Origin: Anthostomella pinea | Lineage: Eukaryota; Ascomycota; Sordariomycetes; Xylariales; Xylariaceae | Assembly: GCA_963556695.1 (NCBI GenBank) | Contig: CAUWAG010000011.1 | Span: forward strand, 310,001-374,000 | Direction: 5' to 3' | Length of the DNA stretch: 64,000 nt | In this document: positions 1 to 10,988 of the stretch, in pieces | Position numbering within the stretch: position 1 is the first letter of the stretch | How the letters are laid out: each line of letters starts with the position of its first letter | Translations under genes and position numbers: made by a program | Notes under the pieces: generated by a model | What the model saw: only the letters and a program-made list of their open reading frames with translations | Told to the model about the DNA's origin: nothing | The model's database searches: none

Positions 1-2001
1 TATGCCATGCAAGAATAGGACCACATGCTCACTGCCCTTCAGCATCCCCTTCCTGTTTTCACAGATCACCAGGCACTCCAGTACTTCGCCACTAAGCGAC
101 AGCTTAATGCTCGACAAGCAGCCTGGAATGAGGATATCTCGGGCCTGGACTTCACCATCTCCTATTGTCCAGGTAGAGAGAATCTGATAGCTGATACTCT
201 ATCACGGAAAGCTGTAGATCTGACTACACAGAAGGCCATCAAGAATGAAAGTCGCCGCCAGACCCTCCTATCTGTTGAAAGATTCAATGAATCCGTTCAC
301 CTGCCTGTGACCGACCCGTCACCTAGTCCAGAGGACAACCTGGTATGTGCCATTGTGGCCACCTTGGAAGCCAACAACCAGGACCCAGACGGTTCTCTAA
401 AGGGTGTTCAGCTTATTGATGCCATCTTGACAGCCAACTGCTCTTCAGAGACCCTACTTCTTGAGCGGGAAAAAGCCAAACACAGTCAGCAGGGTTACAG
501 TCTTGTTGATAGCTTGTTGCTGAAAAAGGGACGCCTTGTGGTGCCTGATGAGGGGCACCTACATACACGGCTTTGTGATAAGATTCACAGACTACCTTCC
601 CGTGCACACCCTGGTCGGAACAAGATGCGTGCCTTAGTAGCAGAGCGTTATTCCTGGCCTGGTATGGGTGCTTTTATAGACCGCTATTGCGCTCATTGCT
701 CAGAATATGGCAGAGGTCGCAACTCCCGTCTTAAGCCAGCCGGCTTGCTATAACCCCTGCCTAAACCAGATCGTCCTTGGCAACATGTCTCTATGGATTT
801 CAAGACTATACCAAAAGACAAACTAAGCTATGAGACGATATATATGGTGGTAGACCGACTAGGCAAACGCCCGTGGTCTATTCCAACATATAAGACATGT
901 ATAGCCAAGGACCTTGCCACCTTATACTTTAATGGACCTTGGAGGGTCTATAGCACCCCTGAGACTGTGACTTCAGACTATGGTCCCCAATTTATTGCTG
1001 CCTTTTTGGATAAACTAGCCAAATTTATAGGGATGGACTTACGCCGCTCTACTGTAGAGCACCCTCAGACAGATGGTCAGACATAGATCATCAACCAGTT
1101 CCTCCAGACCAAGCTCTGACCCTTTATAAGCCACTTTCAGGATAACTGGTCTCAATTGCTGCCCTGTCTGGATTTTGCTTATGCCACACAACCTCATGCA
1201 AGTACTGGCTTATCTCCAGCTGAGATTGAAATGGGGTTTCTTCCAATTATGACATTTGACTGTGATAAACGCAATCCCCTCTCAAGAAAGACGCCTATTA
1301 CAGAGCGGCTGAGTTGTTCAGATGCTCAACAGTTTGCTGAGTACTGGGCATAGGCCGTGGCATAGGCCAAAATCAATCTCTTTAAGGCACAAACAAAATA
1401 CAAGAAATAGGCTGACAAGTCCTGACAACCAATTAACTAGAAGCCAGGAGATAGGGTATATATACGCAAAAGAGCGCGGCGTACTGACTGCCCATATGAT
1501 GGGTTGGACAACCCCTATATGGGACCATATCGGGTTATCAAACAGATCAATGAGTACGCTTTTGAGATTGAATTACCCCCTGGGATAAACTCACATCGGG
1601 TCATCAACGCAAGCCGCTTAGTACAGTCACTAAATGACCCTGTCCCAGGTCAGCTGACCCCTCCACTGTCTCCCGTTGACGTGGATAGGGTTCCTAAATA
1701 AAAAGTTAACAAAATTCTGTCCTCCTGCCTAACCCAGGGCAAGCTGGAGTACCAGGCTGAATAGACAGGTCATGATCCTGACCCGATGTGGTACCCAGCA
1801 GCCAACTTTAGAAACTCGGCTGTACACATCAAAGAGTTCTATGACACAAATTCTAAGGCGCCAGGTCCCCCTCAAAGGTTACATTAATAGATAGAGGCTG
1901 CTGCTGATGATCAGGACCTAACTGATCATAAAAAAGACAACCTACCTGTAATAGGCTCTGTACAAAGAGTAAGAAGAACTCAGAAGAAATCATTGTCGTA
2001 A
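1..2001 (+). pseudogene. gypsy pol 3' half: RNase H, integrase, chromodomain (degraded)
   Basis: The reading begins inside RNase H (FTDHQALQYF at about 55-90). It passes the integrase zinc finger, where the last Cys pair reads CSEYGR against CPECGR in copy 3, so one Cys became Tyr by G-to-A. The integrase core keeps MDF near 795 and SDYGPQF near 980. The codon after DGQT, where these integrases have their catalytic Glu, is TAG (1084-1086). Further stops fall near 1120, 1351, 1363, 1410 and 1699. The tail after 1700 resembles a chromodomain (KLEYQAE, then DPDPMWYPA), with a stop where a conserved Trp is expected (TGG>TAG). The product would have copied and inserted the element; this copy cannot. 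Confidence 0.88.
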
Positions 2002-2027
2002 ACCGATTTTAATAAGGGGAGGGGTAG

Positions 2028-2214
2028 TGTGACGGCCTGCACAGACCTTCCCACATGACAAGCGGATATTTCCCAATAAGGGAAGGATCTGACCAGAGGA
2101 TCCTCTTAAAGGGGCAACCTCCCACTGTACCTATCTCTCTCTCTCTCTTCCTTTCATCTCTAGTCTTAATATTCTTGTCAATAGAGTAATAGCTGCTTGC
2201 TGCAGGCCATGTCC
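2028..2214 (+). repeat. gypsy LTR A (3' LTR of copy 1, truncated)
   Basis: It begins TGTGACGGCCTGCACAGACC right after the polypurine tract AAGGGGAGGGG and contains the CT-rich run typical of this LTR. It stops at GCCATGTCC. The last ~27 bp seen in the other copies, ending GCCGTGACA, are missing because the Copia LTR starts at 2215. Confidence 0.9.
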
Positions 2215-2412
2215 TGTTAGATTTCAAAGTGTTCTATTAAGGAGAGGAATTCCAGCTACTCTGGAGCGGCCAGAATGGCCCTATATATATCCAAGATACT
2301 AAAGGAAAGGATACGTGGCCTTATATTGGCCACGTATGTGACAGAGTCACAAATAGGGATGGTGATCCTGAAGGATGACTATGGATGGGCTAACATAGCC
2401 CAGAATCCAACA
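2215..2412 (-). repeat. Copia LTR (3' LTR)
   Basis: It starts TGTTAGATTTCAAAGTG and ends AGAATCCAACA, giving TG...CA ends. It is 99% identical to the LTR at 7384-7581. Confidence 0.93.
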
Positions 2413-2450
2413 CGCCCTCTCAAACTGAGGGAATTAACATAACCAGAAGA

Positions 2451-5400
2451 TCACCCCTCTATATGAACCAGTCCTAGCAATTCCAGAAACTTAAAGAACC
2501 TTGCCTTTGTTAAAGCTTTGGTAAGACCTTCTGCAGGCATTTCATTAGTTCCAAGAAAAGAGAGCCGTATATGGCCTTCTGAGATCTCCTGACGAATATA
2601 GTGTTCCCTGACTCGAATGTGCTTAGTTCGATGATGGAATTCAGTGTTCTGAGCCAAGTGAATAGCTCAAGCACTGTCTGAATGGATGTTGATAATATTC
2701 AGAGTGAATCCAAGTTCCAGCATCAGTTCTCACAGCCAGGCAGCCTTTTTGACGGCTTCAGAGAGTGCGTAGTACTCTGATTCTACAGTAGATTGAGCCA
2801 TAACAGTCTGCAGCTTGGATACCCAGGAGACTTTGCTCCCAGCAAACGTGAACAGGTAGCCTGAGGTCGACTTGGCGCTGGTTTTGATGCTTCCAGCATA
2901 GCTGGCATCACAGTAACCAATCAGCAGATCCGAAATCATCTCAAGAACCTCTTGGGGGGTCTTCCTAACATATTCGGGACCTCCAAATTTGATCCCAAGA
3001 TCTTGAGAGTGCCACAAATAACGAAGTAGGCCCAGAGCGGCCTTATATTGGGCTGAGCCAGGATTGTGAAGGTATCGCGAGAGAACACCCATAGAGTATG
3101 CAATATCTGGTCTTGTATATAACGCATGGAAGTTCTTAGAACCGATCAGGGACTGGTATGTCTGAACAAGACATGCATTGATCTCAAGGTCGTTATTCAG
3201 GGACTCCATCTGTTCCACTGCTTGAGGAGATATCGGCACATTCATCTTGCCAGTGTTCTGATGGTTGAATGCCTTTGCGGTCCTTCTCACATATGTCTGT
3301 TGAGAGAGATATAATGTTCTCTCGGTTCGGTTTCTGACAATATGGACTCCTAGGAAGTGTTCAGCAGCTCCCATGTCCTTTATCTCAAATGTAGAACCTA
3401 GTTCTTTCTTGAAGGCAGCGATCTCGTCACGATTAGCCCCCAAAATAAGGAAATTATCGACATAGCTGATCACTATAATGCCACGGCTGATGTTGACATA
3501 GACTGCGTTGTCAGAGGCCAGAGGGTCAAATCTGAGGTCCTTCAGAGCGTTGCGAATACGCTTCTGCCACTGCCTAGGGCTCTGTTTGAGCCCATATAGC
3601 GGTTTCACAAGCTTCATAATTATGCCAGGTCTCTAATTAATGATATTCTCATCTGGATATATCTCAAAGAAGTCAGAGAGACTATCAGGTGTCTTTATGA
3701 AGATCTCTTCATCCAGTTCTCCCATCAGAAAGGCAGATACAACATCCATCTGATCAATCTCCCAGTGCAGAACGGCAGCAATGACTAGAAGGAGCCTTCA
3801 GGTGGTAGTACGAGCGCCTGAGGCCTAGGTTTCAAAATAGTCGAGGCCATAGCGTTGCATGAAGCCTCATACAACTACCCTAGCCTTGTATCGAGAGGTG
3901 TTGCCGTCAGAGTCTTTCTTCCGCTTATAAATATTGCGGCTAGAAAGAGTTTTATGCCTAGTAGGTAGGTGAGTCCTCCACATAAGGATGAAAATATTAT
4001 TCCGCAATAATGCACGAATTTCTGTGTGTGTGTTATTCAGCCATTGGGGAGCCTTAGCAGATTCCATGGCTTCCTTGTAGCTAGAAGGCTCGTTATCACA
4101 GGGAAGTGCCTGACAAGGGTCAAAAGAAGGCCAATTAGCATAAGATGCCTCGATCGTAACATATGGAGATATGCCAGGGGTGGAAGACTCGGCCACGTAA
4201 TGGTTGTGAGTCCTCTAAGTGCGCCCTCCAGAGAGAATATTTTCTGGGTTGAGCCCTGATTGGATTCTTGACCCCAGAGCAGCCGTTGAGGCTACTTCTT
4301 AACGAGATGGTTCAGATGATAAAGAAATCAAGTCAGCTGGAGCAGTACTTGGCTCAGGGTCGCTATATCCAAAGTCAGAATGATGACTATCATTATTATC
4401 AGAAATATCAGGGGTCCCAAGAGGGGTCCCTAATGTTACAACTGGTTGGTGTGAATCCTCTCTATCATCCCTTCTGTTATCTGACTCGATATATATATGC
4501 TGAGGATTGTGAGCGCCCTCTGGAAAAGATGGCATGGACAGATCTTTAGTATCTGGTCTGGTTGTCTCATAGTCATTGAGTGTACCACAGAAGTTGGGAA
4601 AGATATAGATCAAATCCCCTGAAAGTACATACCCATCCAAAATCTCAAGATGGGCAGTAACTATAACCTTTCTCAGGTGTGTAAGATACACCTGGTACTG
4701 GTTGGAACCAAGAGAACGAAGAATACGACCTCTCCTTGCGTGTGGAGTGGTCTTGTCTCCCTTAGGGCGGCACTGCTACAGCAAATGGACCACAGCGGCC
4801 TGCCCAATTGACAGTAAATTCGTCAAATCAAGCTTGTTATCCTTTCCAGGGTTCAAGTCATCAAAGAAGACTTCAAATGGAGTCTTCTTCAAACCTTAGA
4901 GAAAAGATGTATAGCTCATATTGAGCCTATCACATACAGCAGGTCCAACAACAGGCCAAAGGGCTTCAGGTAGCCCGGAATCCTTCATAATACTGCGAAT
5001 GAGAGCATATATAACGCCAAAAGATCTCTCAGCCACTCCGTTCTGTTCAGGAGTGTATGGAGCACTGACTTCAAACAGGATACCACGTTCAGCTCCCCAT
5101 TGCTTGAATCTTGCGTATTCAGAACCACTATCCATTCGGAATCGCTTTGGGTAACGCCCGTACTGGGTGTGAGCGCATTCACAGTAGCAAATGGCTTGGT
5201 CAGAAGCTTCCCCTTTCTTCTCATAAGGGCAGTACTCTATCAAACAAGACTTGCCATCCACAAATACAGTGGTATAGAGAGAACCATTATAGCCTTGGAC
5301 AGAGTGCTTGGCTGTATCCATATGTACCAGGTCTAAAGCATGATCTGGATGTTCTTGCTCGACTCGAGAGACTAGGCAACGTAGATTGGACTCCAGACAT

Positions 5401-5990
5401 TCCAAACAGGTGAATTCTTTTGCCAGCTCTTGTATATTTGGTGGCAATTCAATCCCTTTGGTGATACTGGCTGTCTTGATCAGGTCACCAATAGATCGGT
5501 GGCCTAGTCTTGTATGCCAGTGGTGGAGTAGTCTTAGTGCCGCAGATTTGGCTTGAGAGGTAAGTTCCTGGAAAGAATCCTTGGATACCATATTGGTGAA
5601 CACGTCTGGGGCTTGATTGATTCTGTATATGTCCTTCTGGCCACTGGGGATCTCCGTTTGAACGTACATTCCCCGATAGAATGATGCAACCCATGTCCCA
5701 TAGGGATCAAACAGATCGCGGATCATTAGATACCATCCTTGGCGATATATCTGATCTCCTGAGAGGATATTGATTAGGAAGGAGGGCATAAACAGTGCTC
5801 CAGATATTGTCTGAGTGACGGTATCACCATTAGAGGTAATGAATGGGATCTCCACGTTGCCAATACCTTGAGGAGTAACAGGGCCTCCTCTAGTGTTAAA
5901 GGGGACCAGGTCAGGATCTATTCGAAGGCGAGTGAACCACTTCCTGCTATTACAAATAGGAACGGTAGAACCAGTGTCAAACAGCCACAA
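2451..5990 (-). pseudogene. Copia pol (protease, integrase, RT, RNase H), degraded
   Basis: The longest open stretch (5990-4896, about 364 codons) has the aspartic protease motif LFDTGST, a pre-integrase His-His/Cys-Cys finger (HWHTRLGH, then CLECLES) and an integrase core with MDTAKHS, RMDSGSEY and EQNGVAERS, so the DDE triad is visible. Reverse transcriptase is split: the N-terminal palm lies at 4196-3867 and the rest, with RNase H, at 3617-2730. The RT active site reads YVDN instead of YVDD. RNase H shows GYCDASYAG and AQSTVESEYY; its end lies at 2657-2451. Several frames and stops break it, so no full polyprotein can be made. Confidence 0.9.
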
Positions 5991-6022
5991 GTCCGTACTT
6001 GTTGTGGCATGAACAGTGTCGA

Positions 6023-7136
6023 TTAGATTAGTACTTGTTTCCTGATTGGCGCCATATAGTCCTTAAGCGAGGGCAGATTAAATGGAGATGGCCTTATCAG
6101 AATAATTGTACCATTGAGCGGCGCCAGAAGCGCCGGTGTGATCACTCTGGTAAGTGGGAGCGCTGGTTGAGGGCTTTCCAGCTTTCCTAGCCTTCTCAGA
6201 GGCTTGAATGATCTGGTTGAGGATGCGTTTGTTGTATCCAAGGTGCCCCTTCTTCTTGTCAAACTCTCCGCACTCATAGCACCAGATAGGATCCGTGGTA
6301 TTGCTGTTGGAAGAGTCCTGGTTGATTCTAGAGGCTCTGGGGCCATTAGGAGATGGGTGATTACTGCCCCTCCCTTTATTCTTCTACTTGCTACTGCCTT
6401 TATTAGGCGTAGCAGGCTTACAAAAATTGGTAATAAAGGTTTTATCTTGAGCCTTGCGAATCTGTATCTTCTCCTGGAGCCGGTACAGAAGATTCTCGGT
6501 CGTAAGGAGGATTTTATGGTTGTAGTCCTTTAAGATTTCGCAGTAAAGGGTTAGAAAGGCTGTCCGAATAGCAGCCAGGAAATTGGCTATGCGAATATTT
6601 GGAGGATATGTGATATTCTACCGCTGGACTTTATCCATTAGTCTGCGGTAGTTGCCTATGAACTTGTCTCTGTGATCAGGGAATCTAATAGCGGCTAGTT
6701 TATCTATAATGGATGAAACTGTGTCAATTCTTGTGCCTGAATATGCCTGTCGTAAGGCTATCCAGATCTGACCAGGGTCGAATAGACCTGTGATACGAGA
6801 ATCAGGGTCAGACTTGATGTTCTGGGTGATAGGGAGGTATAATTTTGACCTCTTGATGCTCAGATTAGCATCCAATTCAGGGGGCTTGGAAGAGGCTCCT
6901 GCGGAAGGCGTAGCTGGGGCATCGACAGCACCAGTTATGGCCTTATATAGTTCCTTCTCGTCCACCTTGATGACTTCAAGGATAAGAGACCAGAGCCCGA
7001 GAGTAGTGAGCAAATGCTCCATCATTTGGGCCCAGACCTCCCAGTTCTCCTCGCCGACGAGCTTCTGATGGTCTTAGAGGTGAGGGATAGAGGTGGATGT
7101 AAAGGCGAGGGCCGTCTCTGGGGTGGATTCAGACAT
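6023..7136 (-). pseudogene. Copia gag, degraded
   Basis: An ATG at 7136 opens a gag-like reading (MSESTPETALAF) with an in-frame TAA after about 20 codons. It continues with KLVGEENWEVWAQM and a helical region (to ~6618) typical of fungal Copia gag. A zinc-knuckle-like stretch (WCYECGEFDKKKGHLGY) lies near 6290-6240 in another frame, with a non-standard Cys/His spacing. The product would form the particle coat. Frame changes and stops disrupt it. Confidence 0.78.
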
Positions 7137-7383
7137 AATGTAAGAAGGATAATACGTCGTAAGACTAGCCTACAAATAAGGCAAAATATAAGCCAAGGAG
7201 CAACCTCTTTCTGTATAAAAAGAACAGTTATGACAAAGAAACACTTAAAGGCTTGCGGCAACAAGGGTAGCTAGTCCTAGAGGCGCGCAAGCAGAAAGAG
7301 GGTGATCAGAATGAATCAGACCAGTAGAAAAAGCTTAAAAGGTAAGGGCTGCTGGAGGTCGTGATCGATCAGAGATGCTACCA

Positions 7384-7581
7384 TGTTAGATTTCAAAGTG
7401 TTCTATTAAGGAGAGGAATTCCAGCTACTCTGGAGCGGCCAGAATGGCCCTATATATATCCAAGATACTAAAGGAAAGGATACGTGGCCTTATATTGGCC
7501 ACGTATGTGACAGAGTCACAAATGGGGATGGTGATCCTGAAGGATGACTATGGATGGGCTAACGTAGCCCAGAATCCAACA
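7384..7581 (-). repeat. Copia LTR (5' LTR)
   Basis: Second 198-bp LTR. On the minus strand the internal sequence beside it begins TGGTAGC, as expected for a tRNA primer-binding site beside a 5' LTR; the primer identity was not established. Confidence 0.93.
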
Positions 7582-10340
7582 GGAATCTTGTTAATGTGAT
7601 AGCAAACTCGCTTTTCTTGATGTCAGCCTGGAGGCCAGCTTCCCGGAGCTTCTGGAGGACCTTGCGGACATGGTCCCAGTGTTCCAATGGGTCTGTAGAG
7701 AAGATCAGAATATCGTCCATATAGGCTGTATAGAACTCGTCCAGATATGGAAACAAGGCCTTGTTGATATACCGCTGAAAGGTACTTGGGCCGTTGCAAA
7801 GTCCAAAAGGGAGCACCTTGTACTTGTACTGGCCAAAGCGCGTGCGGAAGGTCGTGAGATCCTCAGAGGCTGGATCCATGCGGATTCAATGGAAAGCCGC
7901 ACTGATATCCAGCTTGGTAAACAGCTTAGCGCAAGATAGACGTTCCAAAGTTTCACTGATTAGTGGCAGCAGGTAACGGTCCTTTTTTGACTGAGTATTG
8001 AGCTTGCGGTAGTCAACACAGAAACGCAAGCCTCTATTTGGCTTTTTGGCAAAGAGAACAGAAGACCCATACTCTGCTTTGTTAGAAACAATCCATTCTT
8101 TACACAAGTGTTCGGTCAGATATTGCTTGAAGGCAATAAGGTGGTCGGTCTTCATGCTATATAAGGGGTGTAGGCAAAGAGTCTTGACCCCTGGCTTGAG
8201 CTCAATCTTGTGGTCAATATCCTTGCGGAAAGGGGGTAGTTCATTGCTTTCTGTCTTGGAAAATATATCCATAAAATTTTGTGCCTCTGGGGGAAGCCTG
8301 CTGCATAGTAAGTACTGATTTTCTGAGTCCTCTTTATCAATAAAGTAATTAATGGCTTGATCAAGCTCATATACTGAAAAAGAGAACACATTTCCGTAGC
8401 TGTGTCGTTGATATTGCCCCTTCTGATGGTGACTAGCCCGTCTAAAGAAGGTACTGCCTGAGACTAGGTGGATATCCGCGCCCAGAGCGTTCACTATTGC
8501 GTCTTTGCTAACCTTGGGATGAACAGCCTGGCGTGGGGAAGTCTTTTGCAAGGATGCTGGGTGGTCCCGTCCGGCTAACTGGTCTTTCATAGCCTGTAAG
8601 GACTGATGATGGTCTCTTGCCCATGTAGCCAGCACTTGGAGGCGACGTAGTATCTTCTGCGGGCGTTTCTCTTGATCTTCCCATTGTGAACCTCTGCTCC
8701 GGTATCAATCAAAACTTTCACACGCACTGCAATTCCATTCCATCGGATGGTTGCAGTCATCACAAAGGTACTGCCGCCAATCAAGCCAGAGAGGTCTGAT
8801 CAAAATGATGGAATTTCAAGAGAGTGGTGAGCCAGTTGATTAATAGTACATTGGAGGCCTAGGTGGGAGACTTTCCCTAGGCCTTTGAGTTTTCTGACTG
8901 GCTGTCAGAAGTAACATCTTGGGTCAGACCAGAAGAGGTCTCATTGTCTTCTTCCAGAAAATATACATAAGGAGTTCTTTTGTCTGTATATTTAAGAGCA
9001 ATATGACCCTCTTTGTTACACAAATAGCATGTGATACTTTCTGTCTTGTGGGGTGTGTGTGATCAGTCAATGTGCTTCCTTTCAGGGGCTGCAGAGAGAT
9101 GGGGAGTCTTCTGATCAAGTAATGCTCTTGCTGGTTAGAAGATAGTGTCAATTACTTGGTTGGACAAAGCTTGGGTTGATAGGCTTCTGATAAACTGCTG
9201 GGGTCTAGGTACCACAGTGATGGTATGGCAAGAGGAAGCTTTTAAGAAGCTTTAGCGCTATTTCTTGACTTATTTAATCTCTACAAGCTGTTAAGCAATG
9301 CTAGAATAGATGTTTCAAAATTAGTTAAAAGAAACATTAGAGTCAAGGTAAGAAGCCATCACTTGTATCCTTATGGGTGGTGTCAGCTTTTGGTTCAGTT
9401 CATACTTCCATTCTGTCCGGGACAGGCCTGTCTTGCTGGTTAAGAGAACCTATGTGGAACAAAAGGTATGGGAGTCTTGGGACAGTTCCATCCATAGATC
9501 ATGGAGCTGATCCCTGGCTTGAGCAGCCGCATCAGGATTGCTATAATAGGACCGGAGAAGGTCATACACCTCCTCAATGGTAGTAAGTGACTCGGCGTTC
9601 TCCTCAGAGATGAATGGTTCCAATATTATAGCTGCATCACCTTTTATTAGCGTACAAAGCCAGTCAAATTTTGATTCTTCAGTAAGGAAGAGCCACCAGT
9701 TGGTCCGTAGCTTGCATTAAGTGCTGTTCTTTCATTGTTCAAAGGTTGGGTTTTGACCATTGCTTAGCTTTGCAGGGTCTGCTAGCTTGATGGAATGTCG
9801 CATGGCATTCAAGGTTGACGCCATGGAAGGCAGGGAGTCCCACCTAGAGGTCGTTGTACATAGAGAACCCGTTTCCAAGGAAGGAAAGGCTCGTTCATCT
9901 TGTAGTGCGCTGAAATATACAGACTGCCGTTCCGTTGTATGCCTTGCAGGCTCAAACCTAGGGATCCGAGTGTGTAGCTCAGCTTACATTCTGGCTAGCT
10001 GCTCTGGCGTAAGCACATCTAGGTTGAAGAGCAAGGGTTCGTCCGATCGCCACAGAGCACCGCTCATGGTTGGCGAGCTAGGTTGGGTCCGTGGGTCTCG
10101 GAATGTGGTCCTAGAGGAAGATAGAGACGATGAAGCGTTTGAGGGAGATTAGCTATAGGTCAAAGCGTCCTTTCATTGCGTGTTTGGCTTGCTCTGGCCC
10201 CTTTGTGCCTTGGCTCTCTATTTCTTCTTTCTTTTTGTTAAGAGAAGGTTATTGATGTCAGGGGGTGTTTGGGTAGGTTGGACTGGTCTTCCAGTCCCTT
10301 CAGAACTATCCTGACATTCTGGAATAATAATAGTACTCAT
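7582..10340 (-). pseudogene. gypsy gag-pol remnants of copy 2
   Basis: Gag-like sequence lies at about 10340-9377. The zinc knuckle near 9055-9000 reads CYLCNKEGHIALKY: its last Cys is now Tyr (TGT>TAT), whereas copy 3 keeps CYLCGKKGHIAPKC. A protease-like segment is at 8784-8587. The RT part at 8635-7886 continues in another frame at 7879-7582 and retains AYMDDILIF, the catalytic YxDD box. The coding frame is split and the element ends in RT, so it cannot be functional. Confidence 0.85.
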
Positions 10341-10473
10341 CGTCACGGTGTATTGGACGGAATTGGTAATAGTGGTAGGTGGAATGATAAAGCGGTGGTA
10401 TTAATAGGCCTGAAGGCAGAGCTTCAAAGCCTTGGGATAGGTGGGTGTTCAGAGACACTGTACCTGCCACCGC

Positions 10474-10696
10474 TGTGACGGCTGTGGCGGTCTGCACAGA
10501 CCTTCCCACATAACAAGTGGATACTTCCCAATAGGGGAAGGATCTGACCAGAGGATCCCCTTAAAAGGGCAACCTCCCACTGTACCTATCTCTCTCTCTC
10601 TCTTCCTTTCCTCTCTAGTCTTGATATTCTTATTAATAAAGTAATAGCTGCTTGCTGCAGGCCATGTCCCAGCTCCCCAGTATGCTCGCCGTGACA
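10474..10696 (+). repeat. gypsy solo LTR B, nested in copy 2
   Basis: A complete LTR in the opposite orientation to its host element, ending GCTCGCCGTGACA. It is flanked by a perfect 5-bp duplication ACCGC (10469-10473 and 10697-10701). Copy 3 has the uninterrupted site at about 38021-38040 (CCTGCCACTGCTAGAGGC), which confirms the insertion. The first 9 bp are tandemly repeated (TGTGACGGC then TGTGGCGGT), a feature the other copies lack. Confidence 0.93.
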
Positions 10697-10774
10697 ACCG
10701 CTAGAGGCAAAACTCCTTGCAGTGGTGATCTGAAGACAAGGCTTCTGATCTGGTATGGTTGAGTCTTGATATTA

Positions 10775-10988
10775 TGTCACAGCGAGCATACTGGGGAGCT
10801 GGGACATGGCCTGCAGTAAGCAGTTATTATTTTATTAAAGAGAATATCAAGACTAGAGAACAAAGGAAGAGAGAGAGAGAGATAGGTACAGTGGGAGGTT
10901 GCCCCTTTAAGGGGATCCTTTGGTCAAATCCTTCCCCTATTGGGAAGTATCCGCTTGTCATGTGGGAAGGTCTATGCAGGCCGTTACA
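10775..10988 (-). repeat. gypsy LTR C (5' LTR of copy 2)
   Basis: Reverse-complement LTR, starting TGTCACAGCGAGCATAC and ending GCCGTTACA on the plus strand. The internal sequence next to it matches copy 3 next to LTR E. Confidence 0.92.

Larger units (their letters stand above)
1..2214 (+). mobile_element. Ty3/gypsy chromovirus, copy 1 (3' part)
   Basis: This is the 3' portion of a Ty3/gypsy LTR retrotransposon running off the left window edge. In order it shows RNase H, the integrase zinc-binding domain, the integrase core, a chromodomain-like tail, a polypurine tract (about 2011-2024) and the 3' LTR, cut at 2214 by a Copia LTR. Two further copies of the same family lie on the minus strand (7582-10988 and 33543-38321), and the proteins are nearly identical in the linker between RNase H and integrase. 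The copy is dead: it has several in-frame stops. Confidence 0.93.
2215..7581 (-). mobile_element. Ty1/Copia retrotransposon bounded by two LTRs, degraded
   Basis: The 5.4-kb element is bounded by two direct 198-bp LTRs (2215-2412 and 7384-7581) that differ at two positions, both G/A. On the minus strand the order is gag, protease, GAG-pre-integrase zinc finger, integrase, reverse transcriptase and RNase H, the Copia order. A purine-rich tract abuts the 3' LTR at 2413-2432. The bases just outside the LTRs do not match (TGTCC left, GGAAT right), so there is no target-site duplication. The left flank is a gypsy LTR and the right flank is gypsy reverse transcriptase. Confidence 0.93.
7582..10988 (-). 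mobile_element. Ty3/gypsy chromovirus, copy 2 (5' part)
   Basis: This copy runs right to left from its 5' LTR (10775-10988) through gag, zinc knuckle, protease and reverse transcriptase. It stops inside RT at 7582, where the Copia LTR begins. It matches copy 3 (33543-38321) closely along its length. It lacks about 300 bp present in copy 3 between the gag-protease linker and protease (junction near 8690). A solo LTR of the same family sits inside it at 10474-10696. Confidence 0.92.
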
